Shown here: one piece after another, positions 52,364-56,640 of the stretch | Layout of the letters: each line of letters starts with the position of its first letter | Position numbering within the stretch: position 1 is the first letter of the stretch | Source: Muribaculaceae bacterium | Lineage (GTDB): Bacteria > Bacteroidota > Bacteroidia > Bacteroidales > Muribaculaceae | DNA length: 56,640 nt | Assembly: GCA_017624155.1 (NCBI GenBank) | Contig: JAGANS010000071.1 | Location: 1-56,640, forward strand | Reading direction: 5' to 3' | Translations under genes and position numbers: made by a program | Notes under the pieces: model-generated | Databases searched by the model: none | The model's input: the letters and a program-made list of their open reading frames with translations, nothing else | What the model was told of the DNA's origin: nothing

Positions 52364-55300
52364 TTATTTTACTTTTACAAGTTCCACATCAAAAACGAGA
52401 TCGGCGTCGGGCGGTATACTTCCTTCCACACCCTTCTCGCCGTAAGCCATGTCGGCCGGTATATACAGCATGGCGTGGCCGCCCTCGCGCAGCATCTTCA
52501 CACCCTCGGCAAAACCGGGAATCACATTCTTCAGATTAAACTCCACCGGTTCGACCGCCTCGTCAAACACGGTGCCGTCGGGAAGCATACCCTTGTATTT
52601 CACCGACACCGTAGAGTTGTCTTTGGGCGAACGGCCCGAGCCGACTGATATCAGTCGGTAGCGCAGCCCGCTGGGAGCTATCAGATAACCGCCGTAAGGC
52701 GCCACTACCTGATTTTTCGACAGATAGAAGTTGTGGCGCGTGCCCTTGAGGTTGTTGACGTATTCGCCGGTCATGTACACCTTGTTGCCGTCGCCGTAAT
52801 ATACATCGGCGGCCAGGGTGATGCTGCTGCTCTCGGTTGAGTGCATTGTCAGCTTGCCGGTATCACCGTCGTAGCCGTCAACGACAAGGTTGATTGTCAT
52901 GGGTGTGGAGTATTCTATTCGCAGTTTGCCTTTGATTGTGCCGTCGTCGGTCTTGGACATAAAGAGTGTGGCCGGGCGCTCATGGAATTCGCCCTTGAAC
53001 GTGCCGGGGAGCTGGTTGGGATGAGCCGGCTCGGCTGCCGTCTCGACGAGTTCCTGCTTGTCGACAGCGTTTACAGAATCGGTGAGCAGCACGGTGATAA
53101 CCAGCGTTATTACCGTAAGTCCTATCATGCACCATGCAGCCACACCCGAGCTCTTCGACTGATCCTTGGCCAGCTGCGTAGACTTCTGGAATATCGATGA
53201 GGGATCGGGGTTGGACGAGCCGAAGGTTGCCGATGTGGTGCCGAATGCCTCGCACATCTTGTATATGTCGGCCTGTTCCACAAGGTCGTCATACTTGGCC
53301 TTGTTGGGAATATACTTGTCGGATGTCTGGTTGAAGAACTTCACGGCACACCATACGGCCGCAGCACCGAGAAGCAATACGAGCAGGAACGGGGCGAAGC
53401 CGCTGAGCAGTCCGAATATCCATGTCGGTATCCAGTAACCGGCCAAAGCGCCGATAATGGCGCCTATTATACCGCCCGACAGGCCGGCAAGACCGCCGAC
53501 TATGGCGAGCAGCACCGCCACAAACGTGCCGATGGCCTCGAAGGCCTTGATAACGGTGGCTGAGCCCTCGGTAAGTGTCACGGCCATCATCCATATCAGC
53601 AGCACGAGCATCGGCAGCAGACACAGTAGCGTTATCAGGGTGCGCTTGCGCTTGACACCGGCCCAGGCCTTGTCGCGCGCCTCGATGGCATTGTCCACGC
53701 GGGCTATCGAGGCCATGGCCTTCGACATGCCGGGATATGCCGGGGCATATTGCTGCAGGAAGTTGAAGTAGCCGCGCAGCTCGGTGACACTGTACGTGTT
53801 CTTGATTCCTTCGTGGAAGAAAAGCGCAAGGAACTGCGGCAGGGCCGAATCCTTGATGAGCTGATTGCGCTCCTCCTGACTCACGCTCTTCACCTGAGCC
53901 AGCGTCGTGGCCTTGACATTAGCCTTTGGGAAGGTGAAATAGGGAGTATAACCGAGATATTGTATCACCTTCCATGCCGCGGTGAACTTGGTATATGGCG
54001 CTGCCGGGTGTGCCTTCCTGTTGGCCGGAAGGTCGACGATGCGGGCGATGCCGTCGGCCTGCGCGGTCATCTTGCGCGCCTCGAGATACTGGTGAAGCTG
54101 CGACTTGCGGAAGTTGTCAACACCATCGGTAAGCATGGTGAATATGTTGGGCGCGGAGCTGTTCATCATATAAGTCCTCGACTCGGTGGACATCTCAAGG
54201 TTGAGGGCCCGGCCGATGTCGGCGGCTGAATATATATAGTGTTCCTTACCCTTATCGGTCGAGCAGTTGAGCGACACGTTGGGCATGAGAGCATAGAACA
54301 TATACCATCCGCGATTCTTGGCGTTGCTTCCGGCCTCCTTCACAAGTTTTTCGAGCACGGGGGCGAGCTTGGCGTCCTCCTTGCAGCGGTTGTTGAGCAG
54401 CCAGGTGGGGAAGTGCACGCGGCTCAGACATTCCATCGTGAGCGGTGTCACCCCGTGGTCGTGTATCTCTTTGGCAAATTCGTCCATCGAGTAGACGTAA
54501 TACCACTTGTTGTCGTCCTTGCGCTGTACCGAGAACGGCTTGGCATCGGAGCCGAGGCGATAGTACACGTCCCACAGATATTGGTTGTTGCTCTTGGCGA
54601 GCAGTCCGGGATAGGTGCGGGCTATCTCGGCCCATTTTCCGCCCTTGGCCGCGAGGAAGCTCCACACCTGATGGTCGGGGTCACTGAGTTCCTTTGAGGC
54701 TCCGATCCATGAGTCGAGGAAGCATGCGGCCAGATCGCTGTCGGTGCGCAGGGCCTTGCCCTTGGGACTGTAGAGCGGGAACGACGGGTCGAGCGCAAGG
54801 CACAGTTTATACAGACGGTTGATATTCTTGTCGAGTTCGTCGGCCCCGAATTTGAACATCGGCCGGTATTTGCGCTCGATTTCTGCGGCATTGGGACCCA
54901 GCGACAACATGTATGTCCACAGCATGTGGTTGTCCATCGCCAGCTGTGACGCATAGGTACGCCGTTCGCCCCACAACTCGGCAGCGATAGCCTTCTGATC
55001 GCGCAACTCCTTGCCGCCGATGGAATAGAAGGGCAGCGACGGGTCGAGCTTCTTGACAAGAGCATATATACCGTGCTGGCCGTCCGACACTATTATCGGG
55101 CGGTACTTGTCGGGCAACGCGCGCATCGCCGAATCGCCACGTATCGTCATGTAGACCCACAGAGCGCTGCCACGCGAGGCAAGATCCTTGATATATGCCT
55201 GACGGTTAGTCCATACCTCTGCCGCTATTTCCTTGGCGGTGACACACTTATTTCCTTTGACACCAAAGAAAGGCGACGAAGGGTCGAGCAGCAGAGCCGC

Positions 55301-56640
55301 TGCATACACACCGCCGCCCTGTTCCTCGGGACGCGGATATTTGACATTGACTATATCGTCTATCTCGATGGCGAGCGTGGGACGTATACCCTGAAGCGCA
55401 CTCTTGGCCAGGCCCTTGTAGAGGAATTTCTTGGCAAACTCTACGTCACCGAGCATCAGCGCGGCCAGTTCCTTAGGCGAGCGCGCCACCTGCTTCTTCA
55501 CATCGTTGAACACTACATGGAAATCGCCTGTAGCGTGCTCGGCTTCGGCGGCCGAACCGGTCTTGAGTGTCTCGCCCTTGAACCAGCGCTGCACGTCATC
55601 GAATCCTGCACGCGATCCGTCGGAGAATTCCAGCAGGCGCTCGAGCAGCGAGGCCAGATGATCGCTTATATTGAGTTTGGAACGCAACTTGCCGATAACA
55701 TTATTGTTGCGTTTCAGTCGGTCGAGCTCGGCCAGGTCGTTGGCCGGGAACATCTTGTAGAAGTTGTCGACGCCCATCCACAGAGCCAGCAGGGTCATGC
55801 CCATCGAGTAGTAGTCGGTGGCGCGGCCCACATAGGTATTGCGGTCGTTGGAACTGATGGCTCCCTCAGGCGACACGAAGTAGCTCGACTTGGCGGCATC
55901 GACCTTGACCGGATTGTCGCCGCTGATCTCGCGTGCGATACCAAAGTCGATCACGACAAATTCCTTGCGCTCCGGCCCGGTGAACAGGAAATTCTCGGGC
56001 TTGATGTCGCGGTGGATAAATCCCAGCTCGTGACATTGCCTGATGGCAAAGGCCATGCGCATGGCCACTTCCTTGAAGCGCGTCTCCGACCCGCGCAGCG
56101 TCATGTCGGCCAGCGAGCCGTTGGGAGCATAATCCATTATCTCATAGTCGAACTGCATGCCGCGCGCATCGCCCCACTTGCCGTGGTCGCGGAGACTCAC
56201 AAGGAAACCGCCGCGGGCATTCTTCACCTTCTCGAGGATATTATGATTGGGCCCGTGGTTAGGAATATACAGCTTGAGCACAAATTTGCGGCCGCCGTTC
56301 TCCACCACAAGTATACGGGCCTCGCCCGAACGCGTCTTGAGCGTGCGGCGGCTCTCTTCCTTGTCTACCTTGTAGCGTATGCCGTTGATCACATACTCGT
56401 CGAGGACGGGAATGTCACTGATTGCGCCGGGAGCCGACGGACGTGCGCCGCCGGGAACAGCTGTGGGCGCGGCACCCGGAACGGCCGTAGGCGCTGCACC
56501 CGGGACCGCGGTGGGAGGTGCGCCGGGTACTGATGTCGGAGGTGCACCGGGTACTGATGTCGGAGGTGCGCCGGGTACTGATGTCGGAGGTGCACCGGGT
56601 ACTGATGTGGGCGCGGCACCCGGAACTGATGTGGGTGGCG
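52364..56640 (-). CDS. Membrane Ser/Thr kinase with tandem repeats and C-terminal FKBP prolyl isomerase (5' end outside window)
   Basis: The frame is open to the window edge, so the protein exceeds 1420 residues. Numbering is from the GTG at 56392, which is not the true start. A proline-rich repeat linker precedes an Hanks-type kinase (about 5-275): Lys40 (FVLKLY), HRDIKPEN (127-134), DFG (149-151) and a SPEGA-type APE motif. The Gly-rich loop is poor. Four degenerate ~80-residue repeats span about 361-660. Hydrophobic segments lie at 919-938, 951-1020 (probably three passes) and 1085-1104. A beta-rich region follows, then an FKBP domain (1240-1342) with Tyr1266, Phe1276-Asp1277, Val1290-Ile1291 and Tyr1317. 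Five passes would put kinase inside and FKBP in the periplasm. Confidence 0.92.
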   Translation of the reverse strand, partial: PPTSVPGAAPTSVPGAPPTSVPGAPPTSVPGAPPTSVPGAPPTAVPGAAPTAVPGAAPTAVPGGARPSAPGAISDIPVLDEYVINGIRYKVDKEESRRTLKTRSGEARILVVENGGRKFVLKLYIPNHGPNHNILEKVKNARGGFLVSLRDHGKWGDARGMQFDYEIMDYAPNGSLADMTLRGSETRFKEVAMRMAFAIRQCHELGFIHRDIKPENFLFTGPERKEFVVIDFGIAREISGDNPVKVDAAKSSYFVSPEGAISSNDRNTYVGRATDYYSMGMTLLALWMGVDNFYKMFPANDLAELDRLKRNNNVIGKLRSKLNISDHLASLLERLLEFSDGSRAGFDDVQRWFKGETLKTGSAAEAEHATGDFHVVFNDVKKQVARSPKELAALMLGDVEFAKKFLYKGLAKSALQGIRPTLAIEIDDIVNVKYPRPEEQGGGVYAAALLLDPSSPFFGVKGNKCVTAKEIAAEVWTNRQAYIKDLASRGSALWVYMTIRGDSAMRALPDKYRPIIVSDGQHGIYALVKKLDPSLPFYSIGGKELRDQKAIAAELWGERRTYASQLAMDNHMLWTYMLSLGPNAAEIERKYRPMFKFGADELDKNINRLYKLCLALDPSFPLYSPKGKALRTDSDLAACFLDSWIGASKELSDPDHQVWSFLAAKGGKWAEIARTYPGLLAKSNNQYLWDVYYRLGSDAKPFSVQRKDDNKWYYVYSMDEFAKEIHDHGVTPLTMECLSRVHFPTWLLNNRCKEDAKLAPVLEKLVKEAGSNAKNRGWYMFYALMPNVSLNCSTDKGKEHYIYSAADIGRALNLEMSTESRTYMMNSSAPNIFTMLTDGVDNFRKSQLHQYLEARKMTAQADGIARIVDLPANRKAHPAAPYTKFTAAWKVIQYLGYTPYFTFPKANVKATTLAQVKSVSQEERNQLIKDSALPQFLALFFHEGIKNTYSVTELRGYFNFLQQYAPAYPGMSKAMASIARVDNAIEARDKAWAGVKRKRTLITLLCLLPMLVLLIWMMAVTLTEGSATVIKAFEAIGTFVAVLLAIVGGLAGLSGGIIGAIIGALAGYWIPTWIFGLLSGFAPFLLVLLLGAAAVWCAVKFFNQTSDKYIPNKAKYDDLVEQADIYKMCEAFGTTSATFGSSNPDPSSIFQKSTQLAKDQSKSSGVAAWCMIGLTVITLVITVLLTDSVNAVDKQELVETAAEPAHPNQLPGTFKGEFHERPATLFMSKTDDGTIKGKLRIEYSTPMTINLVVDGYDGDTGKLTMHSTESSSITLAADVYYGDGNKVYMTGEYVNNLKGTRHNFYLSKNQVVAPYGGYLIAPSGLRYRLISVGSGRSPKDNSTVSVKYKGMLPDGTVFDEAVEPVEFNLKNVIPGFAEGVKMLREGGHAMLYIPADMAYGEKGVEGSIPPDADLVFDVELVKVK
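56463..56640 (-). repeat. 24-bp coding tandem repeats (8-residue Pro/Gly-rich units) at the window edge
   Basis: At least seven 24-bp units begin at 56463 and run off the window. They encode units such as TSVPGAPP and TAVPGAAP in the kinase frame. The four central units (56511-56606) are almost identical, which points to recent expansion. They form a flexible linker between the kinase and whatever domain lies further N-terminal. Confidence 0.88.

Noticed and set aside
56390-56392. GTG at 56392 as the true start of the kinase gene
   Set aside because: The frame is open upstream to the window edge and encodes regular proline-rich repeats in phase with the kinase, so the gene is truncated by the window and the GTG is internal.

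Overview
The window reads as chromosomal DNA of a gut-type Bacteroidales, most likely Muribaculaceae. Seen directly: moderately high GC, a SusC/SusD pair with several glycoside hydrolases, a hybrid two-component regulator with a periplasmic sensor, Bacteroidota-type promoters (TTTG, 19-21 nt, TAnnTTTG), a lipoprotein TamA (TamL) next to TamB, and a four-subunit 2-oxoacid:ferredoxin oxidoreductase. The family assignment is inference. No rRNA, tRNA, CRISPR array, transposase or phage gene was seen.

Layout. 1-5.0 kb: a DUF2807 protein, a GH25 lysozyme and a C69 dipeptidase on the minus strand, then ybaK-aroC on the plus strand. 5.05-18.95 kb: a polysaccharide utilization locus on the minus strand, in the order susC, susD, lipoprotein, (terminator/attenuator), GH9, ThuA, GH3, GH3. 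19.6-30.6 kb: a hexosamine locus on the minus strand. One operon is GH20 then a hybrid two-component regulator. The other is ROK kinase, NagB/AgaI-like isomerase, NagP-like transporter and a GH18-ThuA fusion. This 11-kb block has no SusC/SusD of its own and no nagA. It is bracketed by two directly oriented copies of a ~350-bp non-coding element. The stems of that element differ in sequence between copies but remain complementary. 31-34.4 kb: a small exported protein and the ferredoxin-oxidoreductase operon. 34.8-38.9 kb: hflX, a six-hairpin glycosidase and a secreted deaminase-like protein without zinc ligands. 38.9-47.2 kb: tamB, tamL and an AI-2E/PerM-family membrane protein.

47.2-56.64 kb: the most unusual part, four tightly packed minus-strand genes. 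In transcription order they are: a membrane Ser/Thr kinase carrying a C-terminal FKBP prolyl isomerase (its 5' end lies outside the window); a zinc-ribbon protein with four AAA+ domains; a zinc-ribbon/FHA protein; and a PP2C phosphatase with a long acidic tail. Spacing between the genes is 0, 1 and 12 nt. They look like a complete phosphorylation circuit (writer, reader, eraser) plus a remodelling ATPase, with the writer linked across the membrane to a probable periplasmic foldase domain. I know of no described system with this exact make-up. The nearest published ideas are the kinase-phosphatase-FHA circuits of type VI secretion and the TerY-P triad.
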